Below the pieces are notes generated by a model. The model did not search any database, was not told the origin of the DNA, and saw nothing but the letters and a program-made list of their open reading frames with translations. Positions 34,630 through 45,767 of a stretch of 64,000 nucleotides of DNA are shown in pieces. Numbering within the stretch: position 1 is the stretch's first letter; each line of letters begins with the position of its first letter. Origin of the DNA: Cucumis sativus. Taxonomy: Eukaryota; Streptophyta; Magnoliopsida; Cucurbitales; Cucurbitaceae. The stretch is taken from contig NC_026655.2 in the NCBI RefSeq assembly GCF_000004075.3, positions 9,592,723-9,656,722 on the forward strand, read 5' to 3'. The position numbers and the translations under genes are program-made.

Positions 34630-35340
34630 TGGAGTTTTTTTCTTTTAAAATATAACAAACCGACAAAATATATACACTGCATAGAATAATTTTAAAAACG
34701 AAAAAAGTCCACAGGCTCCTTAGTGGAAAATAAAAAAATATTCCAGTCAATACACGATTAATCGACCCCATGCACGGGTGTAATTCTTCTTCTATAAATG
34801 ATCATGATATGCAATCGTGTAGAAAATGATACACAATCGTGTAGGAAGTATCGACACCATTATTGTGTAGTTTTTTTTTAATTTTAACGAAAAAAATGCT
34901 TAAAATCTAAGTGAATGTGTGCTAACCACGTCAAATGATCATGTTGACTATGGTAAGTGATCATTTAGATCATATCCAAATAATTGTGTAGTTCTTTTTA
35001 AACGATGAAAAAAAGGTTTCAAATTTAAACGATCGTAGGTTGATTATGGTAAGCGATCGTTTAGATCATATCCATATGATCGTGTAGTTCTTTTTAAAAG
35101 ATGGAAAAAATGGCTTCAAATCTAAACGATCGTGTTGACCATGCTAAACGATCGTGTTGACTAGGTAAGCGATTATTTAGATCATATCCACATGATCGTG
35201 TAGATCCTTTTAAATGATAGAAAAAAGGTTTCAAATCTAAGCGATTGTGTTGACTATGTGTTAGACGATCGTGTTGACCATGTGCTAGACGATTGTGTTG
35301 ACTAGGTAAGCGATCGTTTAGATCATATCAAAGTGCTATT
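34630..35340. repeat. CGATCG-rich degenerate tandem array
   Basis: Imperfect units carrying AAACGATCGTGTTGACTA, GTTTAGATCATATCCA and GTGTAGTTCTTTTTAAA follow each other at spacings of about 94-130 bases between about 34900 and 35330. The leading block (34640-34850) is directly repeated at about 43800-43990, so both belong to one dispersed family. Confidence 0.75.
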
Positions 35341-35799
35341 TAAATGATCTTGATATTCTGGAAGAGGAGATGGAAGAAAGAAAGAGAGGATGAAGAAAGA
35401 TAAAAAAAGAAGATGAATAAAATATAAGAAAGAAAATATGAAAGAGGAGCTGAAGAAATTTGGAAGAGTAGAGATGAATAAATCACAAAGAAGAAGAAAA
35501 AAGAGAAGTGACTGTTCACACAAGATTTTCAGAAAAATTTGATTCGTGAAGTTGAACTTGTGTTGATTTTATGCGATCAATGTGGTTCAATTTCTAGTAT
35601 TTGATCCCCTGATTCTCTCTCGGTTGAATGCCTACACTTGATTTAAGAAAGTGAAGTATATGATGTTCTTGAAGTTGGAGTCTTGGAAGAAAACTTGTAT
35701 CTCCTAAAGAACTTTAATCTTCGGAGATGGTTGACTTCATGACTTAGAGAGTCTTCTGGCTTTTGGAGTAAAAAATATTCAACTCCCACAAATGAAGAG

Positions 35800-36240
35800 A
35801 ATGTAACAACTCAAATTTTTAAACTAAGCTAATGTCATTACTCAAAATATAAGTATCAAAAGACACACTTTCTTGAAAATGGAAAACTAAAATTTTTATA
35901 AAACTAATATCAATAAATGTTTGAAGACATAAAATCGACAAAACCAATAAAAATAATTTGAAAACGTGACTCGCAGGTTTTGATAATTCTTTAAAGAAAT
36001 AAAGATAAATAAATGAGACAAAAATTTAAATAAGGTGTCTAAAACCAAAATACTGAAAAACTGATACATAGAAACGGAAACAAAATTGAGTCTCCATATG
36101 ACATGTCACAGACCCTTATTGTCACTTGGCTTTCCAGATCCTCTACCTCTGCCTGAAAGATTAAATACAGAAAAGAGTGAGTATATAAAATATATCCAGT
36201 AAGGGATCATCTACTGGTCTCGCTAGGTGATTTGTTAACT
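35800..36240. mobile_element. Probable LTR-retrotransposon terminal region
   Basis: Unique-complexity block running from GTAACAACTCAAATTTTTAA to TCTCGCTAGGTGATTTG, with a GAGTATATAAAATATATCCA motif. I remember similar sequence from LTRs of cucurbit Ty3/gypsy elements. No coding part or second LTR was found nearby. Confidence 0.35.
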
Positions 36241-36760
36241 TTCCATTAGAAACATAATAATAGTGTTGTGTGTTCAATGGAGCACACCTAGGCGAGTGAG
36301 ATACTACGAACACACCTAATCGTGTGAGCAATCTCGTAGGAACACCCTTAGTCGTGCGAGTGATCGTAGATACACACTGAGTGAGACCATATGAACACCC
36401 CTAGTCATGTGAGTGATCGTACATACACACTCTTAAACATGTCTGTGATATGTAGGTACACCTCTTATTGTACACAGTCTAAACGATCTCTTAGTAATAA
36501 TCTTGTAGCAATGATCTCGTAGCAAGTCTAAACGATCTCATAGCAAGTTGAAACGATCTTGTACCCTCGTACCTAGCCTTAAACAATCTTGTACCCAGTC
36601 TAAACGATCTTATACCTAGTCTAAACGATCTTTGTATCTAGTTTAAACAATCTTGTACCAAATCAAAACATCTATTAGTGATAGTGGTCTATCTGTCTAT
36701 CTAGGATAAACAACTGATCGTTTAGACATTGGTACACGATCGTTTAGATCTTGTACCAAA
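36240..36760. repeat. Tandem short repeats (CGTGTGAGTGATCGTA and TAAACGATCT types)
   Basis: First part (36280-36460): repeats of about 50-60 bases with ACACCC(C/T)TAGTC(G/A)TG(C/T)GAGTGATCG. Second part (36475-36660): repeats of about 30 bases with AGTCTAAACGATCTTGTACC. It then returns to CGATCGTTTAGA motifs related to the 35-kb array. Confidence 0.7.
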
Positions 36761-37129
36761 AAGAAAAAAAAGAAGATGAGAAATGAAGAAAAAGGAAGAA
36801 ATTCTGGAAGAAGAAATAAAAAAATTGGTAAATATTTACATAAATAACCATAATATTTTAAAATGAATAAGAAGTAATAATACAAAGAAATTAATAATAA
36901 GAAAAAGAGACGAATAAATCGCAAAAAAGAAAAAGAAAAAGAAGTGAAAAATCGTCAGCACTATTAAGGGTAAATTTGGAATTTATGAAAGTACCATGAG
37001 TTTTTTAATTTTATTATATGGGTCGTAAATATTTTGGTCATGTTTTGTTATATTTATAAAAATTAACCAAACATAATAGTACAGAAAATTATACATGGTG
37101 CAGTAAAATAACCTACATTTAATTTAGGA

Positions 37130-37345
37130 AAATTGTATTAAATGACAAAAATATTTAGAAAAAAACAGCTCATGACACTTATTTTTTGTATATTGTGAAT
37201 ATGACAAAATTAGTGATATCAGATGACTATTAGATGATAATCATAGGGCCATCGGAGGGCTATTGACGATAATCATAGAGTTATCGACTTTTAAATTTGC
37301 TACTCTCGCAATTTAGAAAATGTAATGACATGAGCCTTATTGTCA
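37130..37345. repeat. Interspersed repeat, right member of an inverted pair
   Basis: Reverse-complement counterpart of 31795-31975. The two copies flank the intronless LEA_2 gene and the tandem arrays at a distance of about 5.2 kb. Confidence 0.7.
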
Positions 37346-37353
37346 TAATTTGG

Positions 37354-37533
37354 TGGTTCCAGAAAATTGATTGGAAAAGAGGAGTAGGAAATGATGAGAT
37401 CAAGAACCAAACAAGTAAGCCATAGAAAGTTCTCCACTTGCTCTGGTGGTTCCATATGCAAGTGGGAAACTTTCTATGGCTTACTCGGTCTTGTCATTTT
37501 CTGCTCCTCTTTTCTCAATCAATTTTCTGGAAC
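37354..37533. repeat. Long imperfect inverted repeat (hairpin)
   Basis: Left arm 37354-37441 (starts GGTTCCAGAAAATTGATTGG, ends CCACTTGC) pairs with right arm 37459-37533 (starts GCAAGTGG, ends AATTTTCTGGAACC) around a loop of about 17 bases. Pairing is close throughout (for example AAGTAAGCCATAGAAAGTT against AACTTTCTATGGCTTACT), with one bulge of about a dozen bases in the left arm. It could be a foldback element, a young MIRNA-like locus, or an siRNA hairpin. Confidence 0.8.
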
Positions 37534-37879
37534 CACTAGAGCAAACTAGAGTTGTTTCTGTTTGAGACAACCTCATATTTCTTTCGACGCAACTCGTAAT
37601 AATGTTCAACTTTCCTCTTTGCACATGCTGCTCATGTCCCTATGATCATACTAGGCAATTATGCTGAGGCAATGCTTTTAGTTATTCATGTAATCTTTGA
37701 ACCTACAAACGTGTTTTTTTTTTTAATATTTGACTTAATTTTAATATAATTTTGATTTGATATTTTAATAAATTTTGAATAAATTTTATGTTAATTGTTT
37801 TTAGAATTTGATTAATTTAAATTGAATTCGATCCCAATAGTGAATAAAATTAAATAATAATATATTAAAAAATTATTAC

Positions 37880-38160
37880 AAAAACGTTTTCCTGATGCAC
37901 AAAGCACGTTGGCATGGACACAATTGCTGACGCTTTGACCAGATGTTAGACGAGATTTTTCTCGATGTCTCACGTGAGTCAGCGAACCCCAATCGGGCAA
38001 ACGTTTTTGTCGACGTCATCGTGTTTGCTGACATCTCGACGCTGTAATGGTGACGTTCTTGTCGACGTTAGTTTTGGCGTCGGGATAGATATTCTCGACG
38101 TGTTTTTGTGAATTTACTGACACATGTGTGCGTCAGATGAACCCTTACTTCTTGTAGTGA
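37880..38160. mobile_element. CACTA-like transposon end with subterminal repeats
   Basis: Contains repeated TCGACGT motifs (for example TTGTCGACGTCATCG and TCTCGACGTG) and closes with TTACTTCTTGTAGTG, a typical CACTA right terminus. Confidence 0.5.
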
Positions 38161-38275
38161 TAATGTTCTTTTCTATTTTAATTTGGTTGAAAAAATACAT
38201 TTTCCATAATTCTTAAAAAAGAATGTCTCTCCATTTTCAAAATCTTGATGTTCGGTTGATCCACAAGGTTTCCAT

Positions 38276-38580
38276 TACAAGAAATTGTGTTTTTAGCGGC
38301 GCACCAAAAATGTCACTAAAATGCAAAATACATCGCTAAAAGTATTAGCGACGCAAAGCCATTTGTCGCTAAATCCATGTCGTTAAAAGTTTTAGCAATA
38401 ATGCAACAATTACTCACCGCAAATGAGATACTTTTAGTGACGTTTTCGTGTTACTTTTAGTAACATAATTTAGTAATAAATAAATGTTGTTGTTAAAGGT
38501 TAATTTGAAATCATTAATTACAAATATCTTTTGCGACATATTGCAGTGCGTCACTAGTAATGCTTTTGTGACGTAATTGA
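38276..38580. mobile_element. Second CACTA-like end with TTAGCGACG subterminal repeats
   Basis: Begins TTACAAGAAATTGTG (a degenerate CACTACAAGAAAT terminus) and carries many copies of a short motif of the form TTTTAGCGACG / TCGCTAAAA, as in CACTA subterminal regions. The distal terminus was not identified. Confidence 0.5.
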
Positions 38581-38914
38581 AAATGCCAATAAAAATATTT
38601 TATTATATAAAAAAATAATATCCAATTTATTATATAAATCTGTTATAAAATGTTAAATATAATAATATGAAAAACTATCACGAGAGAATGTGCAACAAAA
38701 CCAACTTTATCTCAAAAAGAAATATATGTAAAGAAACTTCAATAAATTCATAAATAGTTCAAGCTTTCACTGATGTATTAAGGATTTTTCATATGCAACT
38801 TGTTTGTTTTTCTCTTTTTGCCACATGGGCTTTTTATGTATAAACTTGAACATTATTTTAGCCATTACCCACATCTAAACAAAATAAAGCGTACTTAACT
38901 CAAATCTTGAACTA

Positions 38915-39060
38915 CAAGTAAACACAAAATACACCCTAATTTTAAATAGTGAGGATATATACCTGTACCCCTTCATTAAGCAAACCAAAATCATATAATA
39001 TCCCTTCACTTATACATGAGAGAACAAAGATCAAAACCAAAAAAGAATATATATATATAT
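38915..39060 (+). promoter_or_regulatory. Shared LEA_2-array promoter block, copy 1
   Basis: Carries CTTGAACTACAAGTAAACAC, then TTAAATAGTGAGG, then CTTCATTAAGCAAACCAAAA, then CCCTTCACTTATACATGAGA. The same order of motifs occurs upstream of the other three array genes. Confidence 0.6.
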
Positions 39061-39079
39061 ATATCTATTTTTGAAGAAC

Positions 39080-40074
39080 ATGAGGAGTACTACTACACAG
39101 GGAGAAGGAGCATCATCCTCCATTATTGAGGCACCAAAACGAAGCTTCTGTAGACAACGTGAGACAACAAAACGCACAAGAATCATAAGAATCATAGGAA
39201 GAAGTTTGTTGTCTGTAATAATCTTCTTGAGTGTTGCAATTATCACATGTTGGCTTGTTGTTTTCCCCAGAACCCCACGTCTCATGGTGGAAACTAGCAA
39301 AGTGACAGCCCATGGTTCAACTAATAGACACCTCAATGCAACCATAGTTTTCTACATCAAAAGCTACAACCCTAACAAAAAAGCCTCCATTCACATGGAT
39401 TCTGTGAAGATGATAGTCAGTGATTATATGGGGCTACCGTTTCACTCCACCATCCCCACCTTCACGTTGATGCCTCGAAACGAGATGGTCTTCAACTCAA
39501 CCGTTCGTGTCAACTTCATGTACCCATTTGGGCGCCCGGTGCATTCGGACTGGGTACATCTAGAGCTTCGCTTCTCTGCTCAAGTTAGGTACGTACAAAC
39601 ATGTATGAACATAGAAGTGTTGTTGGTTTTGTTGGTGTAAATTATTTATTTTTATTCTTACTTTAGAATTAGAATTAGTTTTGAAAAACTCTTAAAATTT
39701 TAGGAGTATTATTTTTTACACAAAATGGTAACTGTTCTATCATTTTTGAATTCTTTTTGACATATAAGAGTATTTTTTAAACATTTGAAAGTTGAAATAT
39801 ATTTTTTGACATAAGTAAAAAGTTGGAAGAGATATTTTGTATAATTTTGCCTTAATTGCTTTTAGATTTTAATTAAAATTAAACCGATGGATACTACTAA
39901 TACCAAAATTTGCCTATATCTTTAATAAGTCATGGCTTTGTTTGTATCAGTTACATTGTGAACAGATGGAGGTCGAAACCACGATTGCTGGAGATCTATT
40001 GTGATCACCTTTGGCTTAGGATTAATGATTCTACCCCTAATTTTGATAAAACCAAATGCAGAGTGGATCTTTAA
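39080..40074 (+). CDS. NDR1/HIN1-like LEA_2 protein, array member 1 (2 exons)
   Basis: Exons 39080-39588 and 39951-40074 (AG/GTACGT donor, GTATCAG acceptor, phase 2) give 210 aa. If read unspliced, the frame stops in the intron and loses the conserved C-terminus. N-terminal cytosolic part: MRSTTTQGEGASSS and KRTRIIRIIGR. One membrane segment lies at about residues 42-63 (LLSVIIFLSVAIITCWLVVF). The LEA_2 domain follows, with a glycosylation site LNATIVF, the signature YNPNKKASIHMDSVKM, a VNFMYPFGRP block, and exon 2 with RWRSKPRLLEIYCDH and KCRVDL. By family knowledge it is a type II plasma-membrane protein of the NHL group, a family often linked to defence. The start is the first ATG in frame; the frame extends to a TTG three codons upstream. 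Confidence 0.9.
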
Positions 40075-41583
40075 AGAGATTTGATCTAGATGTGTTGTTG
40101 ATCTTGTTTAAGAAGATATGTTATTCATGCTGGTTATATAATTCCAAAAGATTTGTAATTGAAATATTCATTTCCTTTAGGTTTAATTTCTTTCTTTATC
40201 AATAGAGTTCTTAATGTTTTATAATGTTTTTTTTTAATGGTTAAAATATCATTTTCATCAATGTACTTTGATAATTGTTCTATTTAGATCTATATATATA
40301 TTTGTGCTTTAATTCAAAATGTCAAATTTTAGTGCCTATAAATTGGATATAAAAATCAAACGTGTTGGCAAAGGAAAACAAAAGTGATATAGGCTATAGA
40401 AAAGTCTAACACATCTCTGGCTTTAGAAACCATTTTTTTCCTATCCTTTCCTTTCTTCTTTTCTCCTCTCCAACTTCATCTTCACTGTGGTTATCGATCA
40501 TTCTCTCCCTTTCTCTTCTTTCTCTATTTTCCCTCTTTATCCCTTCGACGCTTGTCGATGTTCACGGCCACCATCTTGTCGCCGTCCATAGCTCATCCAT
40601 TTTGATGAACCCAAATTAGAGCTCAATAAATTTAAAGTATGTTTGATCAAAACCGATTCGAAATATCATGTGATGTGTAATATACAAATGAATAGAAGGT
40701 AAAGGAATTCAACGTTTTGCAAACAAACACCCAAATCTATTATTCCATATGATCTGGCTTTTGGTTCCTGTAGTTGTGGCCCAATAATTAGTAGCGCGAT
40801 GTTAAGCTATGGACATTGGCGGTGATAGAGCGCATATGTGGTCTATAGATGGGAGCAGTTGAACAACAATGCGACCGTGAGCAATAGTAAGTATTACATT
40901 GGTGTTGTAGCGACCCGACTTCTTATGATTACCAACAAATTAGATATTGTTATATGGATAATATCATAAAGAAATTAGAAAATATTAACGTAGAACACGA
41001 TATATCTATTAGAGTCGGTCTAATGAATTCACGTTTTCTCTTTTAAGACAAGTTTATTCATTCTAGGGCCGGAATGAGCCGGAGTTTCATGAGTAATTGT
41101 CTCTTAAGATGAAATAGGATTAACTTTCTCATGTAACAACACCTCGTATACAAAATCCACCGAACTATACTTTGTAAAAATAAACCGAACTTGAACAAAG
41201 TTTACAAAAGAGAGAAATGTCTATGAGAGAGAATATAATTATGAAAAAAATTCTCTTAAAAGCAACTTGAAGGAGTGGCTTATTTAATTTATAGACTATT
41301 CGTGATCATTCGAATAGTCACATTTCTTTTTCAAATTGTTGTTTTTGAAAAAACATATTTATTCATGAAACAATATAACGCTGTATACGAATAGCCATAT
41401 ACCATTTATTTCAATAGTTGTGCATGCAAAATTTTTAAAGCAGATCATCCGACGAATTTTAGCCACAAAATGAAATTAATTCCACAAGGTAAATATCATT
41501 CATGAAGAGAGGATTTTAAGGGCTTATTTCATAGAGAAATCTAGACTATATTTTATGTTTTCAGATTTATTGAGTTCAACAAA

Positions 41584-43296
41584 TACTACAAAAAATTTTG
41601 GTCTCAGCCAACAATTTTAATTTTCTGATAACGTAAAAAAATGTGAACAAAGATATGACGTGCCAACGCAATTCCATTACGTGGACGCATAATCGTTTTT
41701 GTCGACCAAAATATATTTGTGGGTAAAAATGTTGCGCAGTCTTCAAAAACTTTTTTAAGTTGGATTTCTATTGACATTTATTTTAGTTTATGACCATATT
41801 TTAAATATTTGCCGACATAATTTACGTGCGAAAAACCCCACTTTTAAAAAAACCTATTCTCTTTATTTATTTTAGCACACTTTCTAAACAACCCACATTT
41901 TCCCCCTTCTAAAAACCCACATAATTTGTCCCTCTTTTTAAGTTATTAGGTTAGGCGATTAGGTTCCTTCTGCTTCAAAATCGCCTGACGTCTCTCCATT
42001 TGATCCATCATTATCTCCATCCCTCGCCAAGAATAACTCTCTTCCTGCAGTTGTTAACTCTCAACCTCGCTCACGAACCATTGTCGGTCTCCAATCGTCA
42101 TTCACCGTTCCCGTCGTCGAGCCTCTTTCACCGCCCGTCCAACGTAGATCAAAGTTGCCATTGCTGTTGGTGAGTTTCTCGTGAATAATCTCTCTCTTTT
42201 ACCCGCTTTTCCCCCTTATTTTAAATTTCAGTTTATGTTCATATGCAAACTTTTTTGTTTCCTGCATTAATGCAATTTTCCCTTCAGTTGGATACATAAG
42301 TCTTTTTTTTTACACTTTATGGGTACAAATGTAATTTCAATTATTTATTTTGATACTTGATTCATTTGAAACAACAGTAGTTAAGCTCTTATTCATCTTA
42401 ATGTATCTTTTTCAGGTTTGCCTATGATGACTCTATTTTTGTGAAGATTTTCTAAACGGGCTAACTTTTTTTTTTTGTGTGTATTTAATATTTTTTTGTT
42501 ACCAAAATAAAAATTAATATAGCTCATATGACTATACACACTAAAGAATTATGCTTGGTTAAATTTTGACCAAAATATTAATGATTGAAAATATTTTCAT
42601 TTTTAAATTTTTTGTTACAATTGTTCGATATATTTTGTTATAGCTAGAAAATTCATTATATATTTAAAAATTAATTTAGAAGTATATAATATTAATAATA
42701 AATGTATAAGAAATTAAAATAATTTTTGTCATGCTTTTTGTGCTACTGGAAATATGTTGGTAGTTAGAAAGCTCATATTGCAGTTTTGTGCGTTGGCAAA
42801 AAAAAAGACAAATATTATATGCCAATGCATCATTTGTGGCCAACAAACAAATTTCTATCCAACAAAATTATATGACACATGTATGTATGTATATATATAT
42901 ATATATATTTCTGCTTACGAGTTTAGTGTGGGAAGAAGTTTTCTTTTTGCAGCTGACAAAAATATTTTTGTTGGTAGAAGCAATTTCAGCTGACGAAAAA
43001 AAATGTAAATATATAAATTCTATTTTTGCTTACGTGACGATGATTGTGGGTAAAAAAACTTTTCATCTCACGTTTGTTTCTTGGACAGAAGTGTCTTTTC
43101 CCTCCACAAGTTTAATTGACGTGGACAGTTTTTTCAACATAACGTTAACAACGTGGACAAATGAAAAGACTTACTATGGGGTTTCACCTACAAAGCGTGT
43201 CGACACAAAAATAATGACAGCATAAGCTCTGTCTACGTTTTCCTTAAGATTTACCCACATTTCTCTACGTTGGCAGAGACCAAAATTCTCGTAGTG
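41584..43296 (+). mobile_element. Non-autonomous CACTA (CMC/EnSpm) element A
   Basis: Left end TACTACAAAAAATTTTGGTC (with TCAGCCAACA following) and right end, read on the minus strand, CACTACGAGAATTTTGGTCT (with CTGCCAACGT following) form terminal inverted repeats of roughly 30 bases. Total length about 1.7 kb, with subterminal motifs of the CGTTGGCA and GTGGGTAAA type. The left 250 bases are homologous to the end of element B at 54720-55000. No transposase frame was seen. A clear 3-base target duplication was not found. Confidence 0.75.
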
Positions 43297-43794
43297 AGAT
43301 ATGCGTTTAGTAGACAATTTGGATTCTATTCCTAAAAACTGTTTTCGGGTTACGTGATCCAAACAATACAAATTTTGAAAATCATTTTTATGTTTTCATT
43401 GTATCTAGATTTTCAATTTTTCATTTTAAAAAGTATAATTATATTAATTACATACAAAATATTTAGAAATACAATATGTCAAGTTATAAACTCACATTTT
43501 TTAATATAATATATATTATGTAATGTATTATAAATTATATAATAATACAAAATAATAATTATATAACTTTTTAGATTAAATTACAATTTTGGTCTCTATG
43601 GTTTAAAAAAATAGAGTTTAGTTTCTATGGTTTATAACTAGAATTTAGTTCTTTTGGTTTGATAAAATAATAGAAAAAAGTCTTGGTCGTAGGGACTATT
43701 TATCAAGATTGTCAAATTATAAGGTAAACTCTAACTTTCAAACAATAGGGACTAAAATTGCAAGTCAACCAATTATTTAAACATAAATTTTAGG

Positions 43795-44280
43795 TTTTTT
43801 TTTTTTAAATATAACAAACCGACAAAATATTTATACTGTATAAAACAATTTTAAAAACAAAAATCTCATAGTTCACAATGGAAAATATAAAAATAATGTT
43901 CCAGGTCAACACACGATTAATCGACTACACGCACACACGTAATTCTTCTTCTAAACGTTCATGATACATGCTCGTGTAGAAAAGGATACCTTTTTAATGA
44001 TGGAAAAGAATGCTTCAAATCTAAACAATTGTGTTAACCACGTTAAACGATCGTGTTGACTATGGTACACGATTGTTTAGATCATATCCACACATTCGTG
44101 TAATTCTTTTTAAACAATGGGAAAAAGGCTTTAAATCTAAATGTTTGTGTTAACTAGGTAAGCAATCGTTTAAATAATATCCATATGATCATGTAATTTT
44201 TTTAAACAATGGAAAAAAGGCTTTAAATCTAAACGATCTTGACTATACTAAACGATCGTGTTGACTACTATCTACCACTA
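43795..44280. repeat. CGATCG-type repeat block, second copy
   Basis: Starts AATATAACAAACCGACAAAA and runs through AACACACGATTAATCGAC into units with AAACGATCGTGTTGACTA. It is a direct homologue of the block beginning near 34640. Confidence 0.75.
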
Positions 44281-44299
44281 TAAAAGGACTATTCTTGAT

Positions 44300-45560
44300 T
44301 AAAATTCTTCACCGAGATCTAACACTTTATTCTTTCTTAATTCTTAATTTTATTTATACTTCAATGTTTTGTTCTCATTAGTCACTTTTAATGTTCAAGA
44401 CTTCTCTACAATCGATGATGGTACACTCAAGTTGCAAAAGATGTGCATAGCGTTGAATGTAATATCTCAATTTTAACTTTGATAAAGTTGAATAGGAGTT
44501 TTTGCTAATGTTGGTAGCAAATCTATTTGAGAAAATATATGTGTGATGTATGCTAGGTTTTTTTTTTTTTTTTTTTTTTCACTTTTGTAATCAATAATAA
44601 ATATATTACGCCTTTTATTTGGTTTTATAAACAAAAATATAATTTAGTGATTTGTTGCAAACTTCTGTCCATATTGCATAACATATTGTCTCTTTGTATT
44701 TATTCATCAACAAAATAATTTGACTGAATTATGAAGAATTAAACCAAAATAAATGTTTTTCTTGATCATCTATTAGTTTTTAAGTTCTTAAGATTTAGAA
44801 AATTGCATTAGTTTATAATTGAATACTAATATATATATCTTGAAGAATACTTTAAGCATGGAAGTAAACCTTGATATTTTATTTAAAAAATTCATGAATA
44901 TTTGTTAAGTATTAAGTAAAAAAAAAAAAAGTTAAAACTTTTACTTTTCTTTTATAGAATAATTCGAAAACATCAATATAATTGAAATGAATTTTGAATG
45001 AATCTATCAACATATCAACCAACAATTATAGGAAATTTTTGTGAAACTATCAACAAAGAATTATATTAAACAATTTTTTCAAATTATTAAACACACGTGC
45101 AGTGTCCGTGGCTAAATACTTGTATGGATAAGTTTCACTAACTAAAATGTTAACATAGAATAAGTAGTACATAGAATAAGAAATATACCTAAATTTGTAG
45201 AAATAAAACAAATATGTGTAAAAGATCTAGATCTAAAGTAGTATAGATTCCAAAATAAATTTGTCTATACAGTGATCCAGAAAAGTAAATATGTGTTTGA
45301 CATGTGAAAAGTACAATACAAATGCTTGTTGTATAAAAGTTATATACATTTAAACTTATCAAACACATGCTTACATACACCAAATTTCACTTTATACAGA
45401 ACAGATGTACATTGTACACTCAAATGACTAAAGTCTTTGTGCTTTATAAATATAAATTGTTAGCGAACCCCTATGGCACTTTTTTTTGTCTTTTTGCTAC
45501 GTAGGATGCGAAGATAATTCACTATTTTAGTCGTATCCACATTTCCGAGACAATGAAAAG
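44300..45560. other. AT-rich spacer, no gene recognised
   Basis: Contains a poly-T run (about 44550-44579) and scattered AT tracts. Open frames here are short and show no family features. Confidence 0.4.
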
Positions 45561-45569
45561 GCATAACCC

Positions 45570-45730
45570 AACAATCTTGAACTACAAGTAAACATAAAAC
45601 ACAATTGTTAAATAGTGGCATATTCCTGTACTCCTTCATTAAGCAAGCCAAAAATCACACACAGACGCACTTCTTATGCTTCTCATCAATAACCCTTCAC
45701 TTTACACAATAAGAGAACAAATATCCATCC
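45570..45730 (+). promoter_or_regulatory. Shared LEA_2-array promoter block, copy 2
   Basis: CTTGAACTACAAGTAAACAT, TTAAATAGTGGCATATTCCT, CTTCATTAAGCAAGCC, CACTTCTTATGCTTCTCATC and CCCTTCACTTTACACAATAA occur in the same order and spacing as in the other copies. Confidence 0.65.
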
Positions 45731-45767
45731 CCCAAAGAAGTAAAGATTTGGTGATCGAAGAAGAAGA

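Noticed and set aside
34900-35330. CRISPR-like spaced repeat array
   Set aside because: Spacing is irregular, units are degenerate and the context is a plant nuclear genome; these are ordinary tandem or interspersed repeats.
42788-43225. 145-codon open frame inside CACTA A
   Set aside because: It runs through subterminal repeats and an AT microsatellite, and no transposase motif is present.
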